Below the pieces are notes generated by a model. It was not told where the DNA came from and made no database searches. It saw only the letters and a list, made by a program, of their open reading frames with translations. Positions 1 to 10,992 of a stretch of DNA of 64,000 nt are shown here, in pieces. Position 1 is the first letter of the stretch, and each line of letters starts with the position of its first letter. This DNA is from Liolophura sinensis (lineage: Eukaryota > Mollusca > Polyplacophora > Chitonida > Chitonidae). The stretch lies in NCBI RefSeq assembly GCF_032854445.1, contig NC_088302.1, positions 13,573,338 to 13,637,337 of the forward strand, read 5' to 3'. Position numbers and translations under genes: made by a program.

Positions 1-35
1 TAAGGGATAAATACTTTTCTTTCTTTACATTTTAG

Positions 36-897
36 GGTGACGTTGATGCGGTGGTTTGGCCCATGATGAGACCGAAGAAGACCGCAGTCTTTGTCAACCC
101 GCGCTTTTGTCTGGGCGTCCTGCTAGGATACTGTATCGCCAGCACTGTCCGGCAGATCTGCATACACCGAACGTCCTCGCCCATATTCTCCGGTCACAGA
201 ACTCAGCGGCGAAAAAGAAAGACACGTGGCCAACTCTTACTTCCAAAATCTCTTGAAACATTTTCGGCCTAATCTGCTGGATGAGTGGAAATTCTCGCGA
301 GAAGATGTTGCAGTTGCAGTTCCAGGGCGGAAGTTGGTCCTCATAGGAGTCATGACGGCGGACCAGTACATCAACACCAGAGCGCGTGCCATATGCGACA
401 CCTGGGCGCAGGCAGTGTCCGGCAAGGTGCTCTTCTTCGTCGGCTCGGCGTCCACGTATCGCGGCGACTTGCCAGTCGTGCGACTACCCGACGTTCCTCA
501 GGAAGATTACCCGCCTCAAAAGAAGGCTTTCAAAATGCTGGAATACATGTACGACAACTACATCGACGAGTACGAGTGGTTTTTCCGGGCGGACGACGAT
601 GTCTACATCAAAGGCGATAAGATAGAATCTTTACTACGTTCCATCAACAGCTCTCAACCTTGGTACATCGGCCAGAGTGGAGAGGGGCGGAGACACGAGC
701 AGGGCAAACTTGGGCTGATAGAGGATATGCCGTACTGCATCGGGGGTCCTGGGGTCATGATCAGCCACGTGGCGCTGGCGCAACTAGGTCCCAATGTTCC
801 AAGCTGCATGAAGTCCGTGACGACAAAGCATGAGGACACCGAGGTAGGACGGTGCATGCAGAGAACGGTCGGGATAGGATGCTCTTCTGCGTATGAG
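36..897 (+). CDS. CHSY1-like: CHSY-like exon: membrane anchor and Fringe-like domain
   Basis: The exon follows a strong acceptor (pyrimidine tract, then ACATTTTAG ending at 35), so at least one 5' exon, probably untranslated, lies outside the window. It ends at TAT GAG followed by GTGAGA (donor at 898), at the same protein position (...YE or ...FE) where the exon at 40.2 kb ends. The catalytic domain is open from about 127 to 897 in the frame of 226. The anchor lies in the frame of 63, which is open only to 272, so the two frames must switch somewhere in 127-271. The last residues, THEDVEVGRC-like (KHEDTEVGRCMQR), are typical of the family. Confidence 0.88.
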
Positions 898-3153
898 GTG
901 AGAAATATTCATCCATGGCCGATTCCAAAAGCGTATTTTCACTTTCGTAGCAATTTAAAAACTTCAATAGCATAACACTTGTCACCTTTTCTCAATTTTA
1001 GCAGCCTGCACGAACCACAAATTAGCTTTAAATTAGCTTTAAATTTGAAATTTTGGTTTACGTAAAAACGGGCTTAAGGTGATCGGCCGCTGGGTTCGCT
1101 TTATATAACTCCAAAGGGAACTTTTATTTCGTTGTGAATTGTCTTGAAAGTCGTAAGGTGCCTTTCAGTGTGGCCAGGTTGAATGGCAATTATTTCCAGA
1201 GGATAGACATATGAAAGGCTTTTTATAAGAATACTTGAATTCTTGAGCGTAATTGGACACACGTATTAACATGTATGCACATATGACTTATGAAGTATCA
1301 ACGGTATTATTCCTTCTCACGTGACCTAATTGGAAGCCTTGGTAGACCACATGTACCAGTTGTTTTTAAGAGAACTACACGTACCAATTCTGTTCAGAGA
1401 AGTGCTGCAAGAACAGCTTGTCACGCCCCAAAAAATAAAACCTAATGCAAACTGTTCTTACAGATGTGAATGTGCCAAAACGAGTTCATAATACATCCAG
1501 CCCCACCATTAGTTATTGTATCAATGTAAACTTGAATCTCAGTCGAAATAAATATTTTCCTGATTGTAGCCGTTGGTGTAATCAGGTAATGTGTACTGGT
1601 GTTCATTGTACTGTGATGGATTTCTTTCAGCTTCGGAAGTTGATGTACCAAAACTATCGAGAAAAGAATGGATCTTTCACGCATGAGCTGGGGAAGGAAG
1701 AAAAAATGGCCTTCACTTTACATCCGATAAAAAGTGCCCCGTATGTTTACAGAATGCATAATTTCGTTAGTGCACAAAATATACAAATAATGAAGGACAA
1801 AGTCAACAAACTTCAGAAAGAAATAAAAACTATGGAAAGTTACATCCTGAAGTTGGAGATGACGTCTAAAAAGTTAGATTTAGAAACGGCAGACGAAGAT
1901 ATTCAAAATGGAGGGGTATTCCCTGGAACGTATGTAAATGACTCTGTCTATGTGTGGGAGTATGCCAGTGGTGGAGTTTATTTCTCACATAAAAGTGTTC
2001 ACACCAAACTTTCATCCAATGGACGGGCAGATGAGTCCACGTCACTGGCAATAGCCCATAGCTGGGCCAGACGATTACGCGAATCTTTTCCTCACAACTT
2101 CATGAAAATCGACAAGACACTTCCAAGCTATATAAAAATATCCCCGCTAGATGGCGTTTACATGCACTTAAATTTACAAGTGTCATACAACAAAAAAGAG
2201 TCACACAAAATCAAGAAATTTTTTGCGCCAATTGAACTTAAACAGCCCTTTAGCGCACTGGACTTTTTTGAAGGAAAGGACTATTTTCGTCCGTTCAGTG
2301 AACAGAACCACGTAGATCCTATCCGAATGCTCGTGCCACTGTCTGGAAAATATAAAGTTTTAAGACGTTTTCTGGCCAGACATATCCCAATTGTTTTTAA
2401 ATCGGACATCCCTATTACCGTAGTGTTCCTTTTGTTCAAAGGCGCCGATGGCGAAGTCCTAAAAAATACGGATGCCATCCAATCATTCCAAAGGATATAC
2501 CCAAGTTGTGATATCCTCCTTATAGATCATTCCAAGGAAAACTTCTCCAGATCGAGAGCTCTTACCTATGGGGCGAATTTGTTCGAGAATGATTCCTTAC
2601 TGCTGTTCATGGATATCGACATGATATTCACGGAAGATTTTCCAAGGAGGGTCCAACTAAACACCATTCAAGGCAAGCAGGTTTATTTCCCCATATACTT
2701 CTCTCAATACCACCCCGATTTTATCTGCTATCAAGAGGAAGACTGTGTCGTCCGCGAAATGGACTTGACCAAATTCTCCGGTATTTGGCGTCACTATGGT
2801 TTCGGCATGGTGGGCGTGTACAAGTCGGACTTCTTGTCTGTAGGAGGCTTCGACACGTCAATCATAGGGTGGGGCAAAGAGGACGTGGATTTCCACGAAA
2901 GAGTGATCGCCCACAAGCTAATGGCTTTTCGGGCAGCAGATCCTGTTTGCTTCATCTTTTTCATGAGAAAGTCTGTGATAACAGTTTGTCTAGTGACCAA
3001 TGGCGAATGTGCAGCGCGTCTAAAGCGGACATTTGGGCATCCACACGAACTCTAGTTAGGATGATTACACAAATGTTCACTCCCGACCTAGAGGACGAAA
3101 ATAATTACTTTCTTTCAGATCCATCCTCACTGGAAGTTATAAAAACAGAGTGA
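36..3153 (+). CDS. CHSY1-like: Chondroitin sulfate synthase family gene (CHSY1-like paralogue), frame broken twice
   Basis: Chondroitin synthases are Golgi type II membrane glycosyltransferases that add alternating GlcA and GalNAc to growing chondroitin. Seen here: a short cytoplasmic tail and a hydrophobic anchor (FCLGVLLGYCIA) after ATG at 63 or 66; a Fringe/beta3-transferase-like domain with LVLIGVMTADQYI, DYPPQKKAFKMLEYM and the metal-binding FFRADDDVYIKG (DDD at 592-600); then a second exon with a GT7/CHGN-type domain carrying LLLFMDIDMIF (DID at 2612-2620) and GGFDTSIIGWGKEDVDF. Exons are 36-897 and 1631-3153, joined in phase 0. The anchor reads in the frame of position 63, the first catalytic domain in the frame of 226, and the conserved C-terminal tail (HLFHEKVCDNS, ending at TGA 3151-3153) in another frame from the rest of exon 2. 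So one indel lies between 127 and 271 and another near 2943-2947. It is either a pseudogene or a functional gene with assembly errors. It is less like vertebrate CHSY1 than the gene at 40.2 kb. Confidence 0.88.
898..1630 (+). other. Intron of CHSY-like gene
   Basis: A 733 bp intron with donor GTGAGA at 898 and acceptor TTTCTTTCAG ending at 1630. It is phase 0 on both sides. An open frame continues upstream of the acceptor to 1445, but that stretch has no family similarity and I read it as intron. No repeat was recognised inside. Confidence 0.85.
1631..3153 (+). CDS. CHSY1-like: CHSY-like exon: linker and C-terminal GT7/CHGN domain
   Basis: The exon opens with LRKLMYQNYREKNGSF, which matches the start of the C-terminal half in CHSY proteins. 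It runs through a helical linker (KVNKLQKEIKTMESYILKLE) to the GT7-type domain with LVPLSGKYKVLRRF, FSRSRALTYGANLF, the DID metal motif and GWGKEDVDF. After RAADP (about 2945) the main frame continues only to a TAG at 3053-3055 with unrelated residues. The neighbouring frame gives LLHLFHEKVCDNSLSSDQW and MCSASKAD, which fits the family's conserved cysteine-containing end, and stops at 3151-3153. The simplest explanation is one base missing at about 2944-2947, next to CCTGTTTGC. Confidence 0.88.
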
Positions 3154-3534
3154 AAGAAGTGTGTGCCTGTATTTGAGAGGGAAATGGTGATTGAGTTCTA
3201 TGTATTGGGGTGAGTGGCGCTTGTTTGACTGACTATCTCGGTTTATATTGCTTATAAAATAACCAGTATGCCTAGCAAGAACTGGAATTACACACTGACA
3301 CTATTTTGGCCCCCGAATGCTTCATTTTCAAGTTTCTCTATTGTACAAACAAGTGTATAACTGTTGTACGCAAGTGTATAACTCTATTGTATACAAGTGT
3401 ATAAGCCAGTTATACACCGCCTATCACTCATTCACGGTGGTTGGTTCAGATCACAAGAGCGACATTATAGGATTGCGTGCTTAGTGATACAGTGTATGTA
3501 TTGTCAAAGCATGCACAACTGCAGTCACAAATGC
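3154..3534 (+). other. 3' flank of CHSY-like gene with short direct repeats
   Basis: No coding content seen. Probable 3' untranslated region followed by intergenic DNA. There is no canonical AATAAA close to the stop; TATAAAATAACC near 3253 is the nearest variant. Three or four copies of AAGTGTATAA spaced 20-27 bp apart lie at about 3350-3403. Confidence 0.4.
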
Positions 3535-3641
3535 TTATTTATTTATTCATTTGATTGGTGTTTTACGCCCTACTCAAGAACATTTCATTTATGGCGACGG
3601 CGGCCGGCATTATGGTGGGATGAAAACGGGCACTTACGGCC
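3535..3641 (-). mobile_element. SINE-A fragment (3' part)
   Basis: SINE-A is my label for the dominant repeat here. Read on the minus strand it has a tRNA-like head, a middle part, the core TTTCCTCCCACCATAATG, TGAAATATTCTTGAGTACGG, and a tail AAACACCAATCAAATAAATA. This copy keeps tail and core (CTCAAGAACATTTCATTTAT, CATTATGGTGGGA) and lacks the head. Confidence 0.8.
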
Positions 3642-3877
3642 AAATGCTTCTTTATATGCAGAACTGATCTGCGCCTTTCACCCTTGAAATTTGCTTATTT
3701 CCCCGTTGTCTAGGACGCAGAATTAACGCTTTTAGGCATCTCATAAAGTTACAGCTATGTAATTTTGTTGTTCTAAACACAATACTACAATGAAATTCTC
3801 AAAATAATCTGTATAAAACAGCAAATGCACATAGCGCATATAAACCGATTAGTAATTAAGATTGTCCTAATTGTATA

Positions 3878-4127
3878 GGCCCTTGCGATTAGCGTGCCAG
3901 CGCAGCGCAATAACCCAGGAGCCTCTCACCAATGCGGAAGCCGTGAGTTGCAGTCAAGCTCATGCAGGCTTCCTCTCCGGCCGTAAGGTCTACCAGCAAC
4001 CTAGGGATGATCGTGGGCTTTCCCCAGGTTAAGTCCAGCTCCCTCCCACCATAATCCGGCCGCTTTCGTGTAAGTGAAATATTCTTGAGTACGGTGTAAA
4101 ACACCAATCATGTAAATAAATAAATAA
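3878..4127 (+). mobile_element. SINE-A copy, nearly complete
   Basis: It starts in the tRNA-like head (GATTAGCGTGCCAGCGCAG; CAATGCGGAAGCCGTGAGTTG), continues with TTCCTCTCCGGCCGTAAG and CTCCCACCATAAT, and ends in AAATATTCTTGAGTACGGTG and an AAAT-rich tail. Box B is degenerate, so the copy looks old. Confidence 0.85.
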
Positions 4128-4651
4128 CCTAATCATATGTGAAGACAATGACATAGACTAAGTCTTTCAAATCTCTTCTTACAATTAAAATTACAGTTCA
4201 GAACAGGTTATCGATGTCGTGTCTAGGGCACATCTTTTACCTCTCTTGATGATAAAAAATAGAATTAGAAAGGGATTATTTAAATGGGTTGGCTGATGAC
4301 CTGTGTAAAATAGCCAGAAAGATAGTAGTTAAGTACAGATCTACAAACTTGCTTACAAATATACCGACACACGTATGGATAAAATTTATCGTACATTTAT
4401 TCGTCATCGTGTCCGGGCTAAACTGTTAGCTTTGAACACTGTAGTTTTTCGAAGATGGCTTGTCAACATAAAAAGTGTCAATTTATTTAGCCTGCATAGA
4501 AGTTTTGAATTTGGTGCCGCCTCACATGTAGGCCTATCATGTATATGTTTGATAACTGCCTTCAACTAAATAACGCTTTTGTTCAAGAGACATAGATTAT
4601 TTCTGATACCAATGTCCTTAGAAGTGTCCCTCAATACTGGCCAATATGTAA

Positions 4652-4913
4652 AATTGGCTCAGATGGTTAATACACTAGCGCAGTGTGATGACATAGGAAC
4701 CTCTCGCCAATGCGGTCTCTGTGAGTTCAAGAACAAGCTCATGCTGGCTTTCTTCTCCGCCCGTAAGTGGGAAGGTCTGCCAGCAACCTGCGGATGGTCG
4801 TGGGTTTCCCCAGGGCTGTGCCAGGTTTCCTCCCACCATAATGCTGGCCGCGATCGTATAAATGAAATGTTCTTGAGTACGGCGTAAAACATCAATCAAA
4901 TAAACAAATAAAT
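4652..4913 (+). mobile_element. SINE-A copy with tRNA-like head
   Basis: A box A-like TGGCTCAGATGG at about 4655 and a box B-like GTGAGTTCAAG at about 4720 form the tRNA-derived promoter. The shared middle (AAGGTCTGCCAGCAACCTGC), the core CTCCCACCATAATGCTGGCC and a TAAACAAATAAATA tail follow. Confidence 0.88.
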
Positions 4914-6282
4914 ATCGCCATTCGCTTTCGGTGTGTAATAGGTGTTATGCACCAGTTAAGCTATTACATAATAGTTATGTAATATTATTTAACCGCTTAC
5001 CAGGTGCCAGTATATAACCTCAAACACCTCAATCTGTCGGCGAGAGACTTTCACAAAATTCCACAAAATGGCAAAGCCGCTTTCACAGGTCGCGATTGGT
5101 CGTTCCGACTCTCGAAAGGACCTGGTATGGTAAGGCAGGGTATCAGCCGTAATGCAAGAGACTGTGCACCTCAAGGTGCGAAACAAATCTTTGCAGAAAT
5201 TCTGACTTTAAGCTTGCCAAAATATGACAAAACTGATCACATTGTAAAGTTTATGTTTTACATATGAAGACAAACGTTAACTAAAACGAAACTTTTTTGA
5301 CAGCACATGTATTTATGATCGTTTCACTAAAAATACTTTTCTGGTTAACGTCGATTGTCATAGAATAAACTAAAAACGTAGTGCCTCGTTTGAACCAAAA
5401 ATTCGCTGGAGATAACTTCTGGTTCGTCAAACTTTACCAAGATTGCCCCACGACTTATCGGATAATCATATCACGATTTACAACGATTACACCCGCAAAT
5501 TTTCAAAATTTCAATAAAATCAAAATTTGTGACCGGGCCTGAAAGAAAAAAGCGTGTACACACGAAGGTATGTATGTGAGGATGAATGAGTTATTGGGTG
5601 AATGATCGGAGATGTAGGGAACACGTTAATCTACTCTTGTCTCACGTACCCATGCGTCAATATTCGCACAATATTTTAACGTATAGATGATAAATATAAT
5701 TGTTATATGCATGCACCAACGATATGGTCATATGATTAAAAACAAAATTCACACTTATTTTGTTGTGTACTTGTCCTGTAACTCCGCTGAGTCTCTCCCT
5801 CTTGCAAGTTTGTCATTCACATCAATGAAGAGTTCAAAGGTCACAGTGGATCACGAGCACCGGCATGTAGGCCCACACATCGCAAACGCAACGGTTATCG
5901 GACAAAATGCCGGTTAATAGCGGCATAATCCATAGCTCATTATTTATGAAACCCCTTAAATAAAAATTCAAACACACCGACAATTAAAATGTTTTGCTCC
6001 GTATGAAGTTTAATATTTGTTCACTGATTCTTCATTGCAGAACAATGTCCTAACCACTTTTTGGCTTATTTACTGTAGTTAGTTTGTCTTTTTAAGCACT
6101 TGTAATTTATAAATATAAGTCTTAAGTTGCTCGATGCATACGAGCCCAGGATTTTTGGACGGGAATAAAAAAAGGCACGCGTCTTACGTTAAAGCAATAG
6201 CGTATCTTATCCCGCACAAAAACTGCTCGAATCACAGCTGCATGAATTGACTATTGTTCTCTTGCAACGCAATTGTAACAGG
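4914..6282. other. Intergenic, nothing recognised
   Basis: AT-rich sequence between SINE-A at 4.9 kb and the transposon at 6.28 kb. Open frames of 60-90 codons occur but lack family similarity, splice structure or codon bias. I see no gene or repeat here. Confidence 0.5.
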
Positions 6283-6284
6283 TA

Positions 6285-6638
6285 CACTCAAAAATATTCT
6301 GTTAATTTTAACAGGGATTCTGTTGTCTGAGTAATGCTAAGACATATACTTTTGCTATAGCATAATATCATGTCAGTCCTATAGAATCCTACTGTTTAAT
6401 TAACAGTCCCCCGGGCACTGCCCGGTTTTCTGCCACCATATTGCTGACCACCGTCATATAAGTAAACTATTCTTGAGTACGGCGTAAAACACTAACCAAA
6501 TGAATAAAATAAATCAAACTGAACCAACAAATATTTCTTCTGCATTTAATACAACAATCTGCTGCAATAACAGAATACATTATAGCCTTATTCAGACAAC
6601 AGACTTTATTATATTAAACAGATTATTTTTTTGGGGAG
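6285..6638. mobile_element. MITE-1 copy with nested SINE
   Basis: A small inverted-repeat element flanked by TA (6283-6284 and 6639-6640), as expected for Tc1/mariner-type insertion. The left end is CACTCAAAAATATTCTGTTA and continues TTCTGTTGTCTGAGTAATGC. The right end is the inverted counterpart (AACAGAATACATTATAGCC ... AGATTATTTTTTTGGGGAG). A SINE-A fragment interrupts the middle. No transposase is encoded, so it is non-autonomous. Confidence 0.75.
6406..6514 (+). mobile_element. SINE-A 3' fragment nested in MITE-1
   Basis: CCCCCGGGCACTGCCCGG, TGCCACCATATTGCTG, TATTCTTGAGTACGGCGTAA and a TGAATAAAATAAAT tail. It lies between the two halves of the transposon, so it inserted later than the transposon. 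Confidence 0.8.
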
Positions 6639-6869
6639 TAGCCTGTTTTACCACAACACGTCATCGCAAAGGAATTAGGAATGAATAATAGACTGAACAG
6701 CTTAAACCCGAATTATTTTAGCGGTACATGTACTCCACTTGTGATCCATGGTAGTCTCACGCAATTCAGCAATTTTCATGCAACTCACATAACTTATTCT
6801 GGCCTCTGAAGCTCTAAATAGCCTCAGGCCAATAGTTTCAATTCGAAAATACACACACAATAAATTTGA

Positions 6870-7000
6870 ACTGAGTTGAACACTTGACTGTCGCCGAAGT
6901 CTGTTATAGCATAACCTGCCAGTTTTGAACCTGCACCTGACGTGTTTTGAAAGACAAGCGCCTTTACCAACCAGACAACGGTCGAGCTACCCACCACGTT
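6870..7000 (-). mobile_element. Possible tRNA-derived SINE head
   Basis: Read on the minus strand: TAGCTCGACCGTTGTCTGG, TTGGTAAAGGCGCTTGTC and, about 40 bases on, a box B-like GTGCAGGTTCAAAACTGG. It does not fold as an intact tRNA, and no SINE tail follows clearly. Degenerate head of another SINE family is the best reading. Confidence 0.35.
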
Positions 7001-7239
7001 ATTCAACCAGTGCACTATTCAGATCGCATTCTGCTGCACACATTTGAAGGAAGATTACCACCCCACCATTTGCAAAAACACCAGTGATGTCAGTAAAATA
7101 AGTGATTCGTGTTAAATAATATCATGCCAGGACGTAAAATGAAGATCTCATACATAAGACTTCAAAAATGTTACTTGTTGCTGCCTCGCTTGCACTCAGC
7201 ACTGAGAAGTTTAATAATAATAAAAAAAACAGGACTAGC

Positions 7240-7425
7240 TGGCGCGGTGTAAGTATATCGTGACTGCGTGTCTGGTGTCTTCAGCACGATACTTCAGTGG
7301 TGGCAGCACTTTAACGGCACAAAAAGGCGCATGCAGTATGTCTATATGTGTTTTCACACAAGTAAGGACCCTTCGTCGTCATATGACTGAAAAATTGTTA
7401 AGTACGACGTAAACCCGGCATACAA
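7240..7425 (+). mobile_element. SINE-B copy
   Basis: SINE-B is my label for a family ending in CGTCATATGACTGAAAAATT and GTTAAGTACGACGTAAAC. Here this tail is at about 7375-7412, preceded by GTGTCTGGTGTCTTCAGCAC, a stretch shared with the copy at 62.6 kb. Its 3' end is distantly like that of SINE-A. Confidence 0.65.
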
Positions 7426-7582
7426 ACATGCATTATTAAAAGTGAAGATCAAAAGAGATAGCCTAACCATAATCCAATACCTGGACCCCAGTTACCTCCC
7501 TTGTTTTATATTTTTCGGGTCATGTGTGTGAACTAATCTCCTAGCATGACACGACCGGGCAGCCTCGCTTTTAAATTCAGAC

Positions 7583-7735
7583 GTGCCCTCGTTTGCTCAG
7601 TCGGTTAAAGCACTGGTTCACTACGATCTGTCGGGCCTTTGACCAAAGAGATCGTGTGTTGAAATTCAGCCCTCGCTTTTTAGGTTGCGCGTTTAAGTCA
7701 AGAAACCTGCCAGGGGCCTAGCAAAGGGTAACTAT
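7583..7735 (+). mobile_element. tRNA-derived SINE head (third type)
   Basis: GTGCCCTCGTTTGCTCAGTC then GGTTAAAGCACTGGTTCAC is a box A-type head, followed by GTGTGTTGAAATTCAGCC as a degenerate box B and GCCAGGGGCCTAGCAAAGG. The same head, inverted, ends the element at 16390-16648. No tail is seen. Confidence 0.5.
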
Positions 7736-7917
7736 TTACACCGGTTTTTTCCACTCTAAATCATGACTGCTGTTAACTTTCTCTGAGTAAACAAGATGAT
7801 TTTCACGATACAAAATAATTGATAATTATAACGAGAACTATGCGGTTACTCTCGCCACACAAAAAGGAACAAATTCAAATTAAAGTTTATATCATTTAAT
7901 GCATGATTTTAGCAAAT

Positions 7918-8000
7918 GACTTGACTTTCACTCGTCTTTTACACCGTACTCAAGAATGTTTCACATCTATGTCGACTGCAACGTTTAATATGGGTAGCAG
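7918..8000 (-). mobile_element. Degenerate SINE-A fragment
   Basis: Only TTTTACACCGTACTCAAGAA, TGTTTCACATC and a weak TTTAATATGGG remain of the SINE-A 3' domain. Confidence 0.45.
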
Positions 8001-10060
8001 TGTAAAGTGCAAAGAAAATATCTCCATAACAAATCCCATGACACATAATCACATCATAGAGCTACATTCTAACACTCGACCCCGCCGTTGCTCCAGTGCT
8101 TCATATCTTCCGGCAGAACCAATGTAAGACAAGACGAGTGATGACACCTATTTTCAACAACTGTAACGGTAAAGTCCAAGTCAGTTAACCAACACTCGCT
8201 GACAAAACCGATGTCATTCTCTGCGCCATGGAAACCAAGGTATCTGGAAATAGTTTCAATATTTTCGACCTAGCTGTTTTAGACAATCTTTTACGGACCA
8301 ACCGAAAGGCAAGGAAGTCGCCCAGTTTCCACGTAACCACAAATATTAAAACTAGTTCTGTAAAGTACGACCTAGCTTAAGGTCATAAGGTACCCAGCCC
8401 TATTCATATGGTTTTACATACCTGTACGGACATTGACAATCTAATCACCATTGAAACCGCGGAAATGGACGGACTGGACATGCGACACCTTGGCGCCTCT
8501 GTATGTATGCATTCACCAAACATTAAAACTGCGCACGCGAAACAATTGCAGATGTAGCCCAGACACGAAGTCATGCGGTCGGCTTTTATACATACATTAC
8601 ACGAAAAACTGCAATCTGATTATCATGACAATGGAAATTGTTTATGCAAAACAACTGTATTTACGAAATCATGCAAATATTTATAGTACATACAGGGAAA
8701 TTGCCATCTGGTTCATATGGCATCCTCGATAATGGACAAATGTCAGGCACGACATATCATCATCAAAAATTAAACAGCACATGCAAAGCTTGTCATACCT
8801 CCCGTACGTGTCAAGTGAAAATCGCCAAACCATAGTATTTCCCGCCTAATTCATGGTGGGCGAGTATAAATGGAATAATTCATACTAATTCGCATGAAAT
8901 AAAACTACAGCCTAAGGGCTGTGAAATGGGTCTATTTTTCTAACTTCTAACAGTAAGAAAAAAATTCGTGTAAGCAAGAATACGAAAACGACAAATGGAA
9001 GACTAGAATTTTTTGGTATACGCTTAAATAAAAATGCTGACTGCTTAAAGATGCCGTATGAATACTAACGTAAAATTAGTCACCAATAAGTCCTCATCCA
9101 CGATTTTTTTCTCTTAGCAACATCTCAATGCTTTCTACCTCTGGTTCACCGAGTGCAACACTTTTATCAAAGGACCCTATAACCTCCATAGAAGATTCGG
9201 GAGAGAAAACAAAAAGAAGAAAAAAATTTCAACCATCGTTTTACTATTACGCCAATCCTGATCATCAGAATACTAAACTTACAGTTGTGAAATGGAGCGT
9301 GATCCATCGCACTACACATACTGGTCCTCCACAGGATAACTGGCTTCAAACTAAAAGAAAAAAATATCCGAGTCCGCCATCTTGAAACTTGATTCCGAAA
9401 CATGCATCGCTCTGGCCCGTAAATAAAGGAAGTCAGTAGAGTTTTTCTCAGCTTTCAAAACTAATCGTCACCTACCAGCATGGTAACTCATTTAACTGTC
9501 TCGAATTTGAAGTACAGAATTAAAAGTGAAAACGTAAGCAGTGCATGTCATTTCCAGTTCGAGGGCTCTCTGCCATCTTGAACAAGTCTGTTTCACTTTC
9601 GAACTGAAAGCTCGTCAAGATTATAGCCACACGCACGTGTCAAAAACTAAAGGGTTTCGAAGTCACGTTACGTCTAATACAAACAATGTTAGTTCGCCAT
9701 AAAACTTAATTTATGTACAACTGTTCATGTTAACTTACCAATCAAATCTTCCCAACATTTACATTCTAAGTGGCTATTTCTGCTGGCCCTGTTAAAACTT
9801 AAATTGCATCATGACCTTGTGCCATCACGCAGACTAAAGAAATCGCCCCTGGACAAAATACCCGCGAGGACCAAGAATCACGTGAATGTTGCACAGCGAC
9901 TGGCCAACGCTTCAGCAATGGAAAAATGAGTTTTAAAGCACACACACACACGCACACTCAGAACTAGCTAATGTGTCGAACGTTTTTCTCGATCTTTTTC
10001 AGAATTATATATCTTTATGTTCATCACATAGCAAATGCAAATAGAGCCCATTCCAAAACT
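8001..10060. other. Intergenic, nothing recognised
   Basis: No gene, SINE or transposon seen. A short (CA) run lies at about 9941-9956. Open frames near 8.45-8.83 kb and 9.13-9.40 kb have no recognisable domain and low-complexity composition. Confidence 0.5.
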
Positions 10061-10140
10061 TTGTATAATAAGTTTGTTGGCATTTACGCGGTTGGGGAGA
10101 TTGTATAATAAGTTTGTCGGCATTCACGCGGTTGGGGAGA
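10061..10140. repeat. 40 bp tandem duplication
   Basis: Two head-to-tail 40 bp copies (10061-10100 and 10101-10140) starting TTGTATAATAAGTTTGT and ending GCGGTTGGGGAGA. They differ at only two positions, so the duplication is recent. Confidence 0.95.
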
Positions 10141-10837
10141 TGAACTGTGACCCAAAGGGTCGAGATCAAATCGCATATCAGTCGTCCGACAACTTTCACA
10201 TTACCGGTGTTCTGCGGCTGTTTCCAGCATTTTACCTAAGGTATTAATAACCGCAAGGTAGGCCTAAATACAATTAGGAACTGTTAAATACATGCATGTA
10301 GGTTACTTTACAAGATGTAAATCTTATCACTATATAGCTACCACAGACAACAAAGGCATCGCGTGGTATGTGACATATACCGTTACGAACCTCAAAATAC
10401 CGCAAGCGCATTCGATAACCGTTAGCGGCATGAAATTAAACGGACAATAAATAGACTCCAAACATGATTTTTATTAAAAAAATTATATGCATAATCATTA
10501 TACATAAATAAAAAAAAACCCAATGAAGAAATCATCACGAAAGGAAGCTAATATCTGACCGGAGCACAAGATCTATTTCGTTAAGCGCCCTGACACGACG
10601 TACTTGACTGAAACTACTTCCGGCAGTTTTTTCACATTTTTTCAGGCATCTGTAATGGACATCTGGCGATTCTCACCAACAAACCCAAAAACAAAAATAC
10701 AATTCATTTATTTTGTTATACAGGAGCCTGTTTGATTTATTTAGGCCGGGGCTAACCACCGACCAATGGCAAGTTATTGGCGGCTTTTTCTTGTGTGTGC
10801 ATGACGTCCTCAGTTGCACTTCTTATTGCTCCAAGAC

Positions 10838-10992
10838 TTATTTATTTGAAAGGTGTTTTACGCCGTACTCGAGAATATTTCACTTATACGACAGCGGCCT
10901 GCATTATGGCGGGAGAAAATCGGACAGAGCTCAGGGAGAAACCCACGACCATTCGCAGTTTGCTGGAAGACCTTCACACCTGCAGACAAATT
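10838..10992 (-). mobile_element. SINE-A copy, 5' truncated
   Basis: Tail TTATTTATTTGAAAGGTG, GTACTCGAGAATATTTCACT, CATTATGGCGGGAGA and CCACGACCATTCGCAG; it stops before the tRNA-like head. Confidence 0.85.

Noticed and set aside
1445-1630. Upstream extension of the second CHSY-like exon
   Set aside because: The frame is open, but the residues are unlike the family, and a strong acceptor at 1630 keeps phase with the donor at 897.
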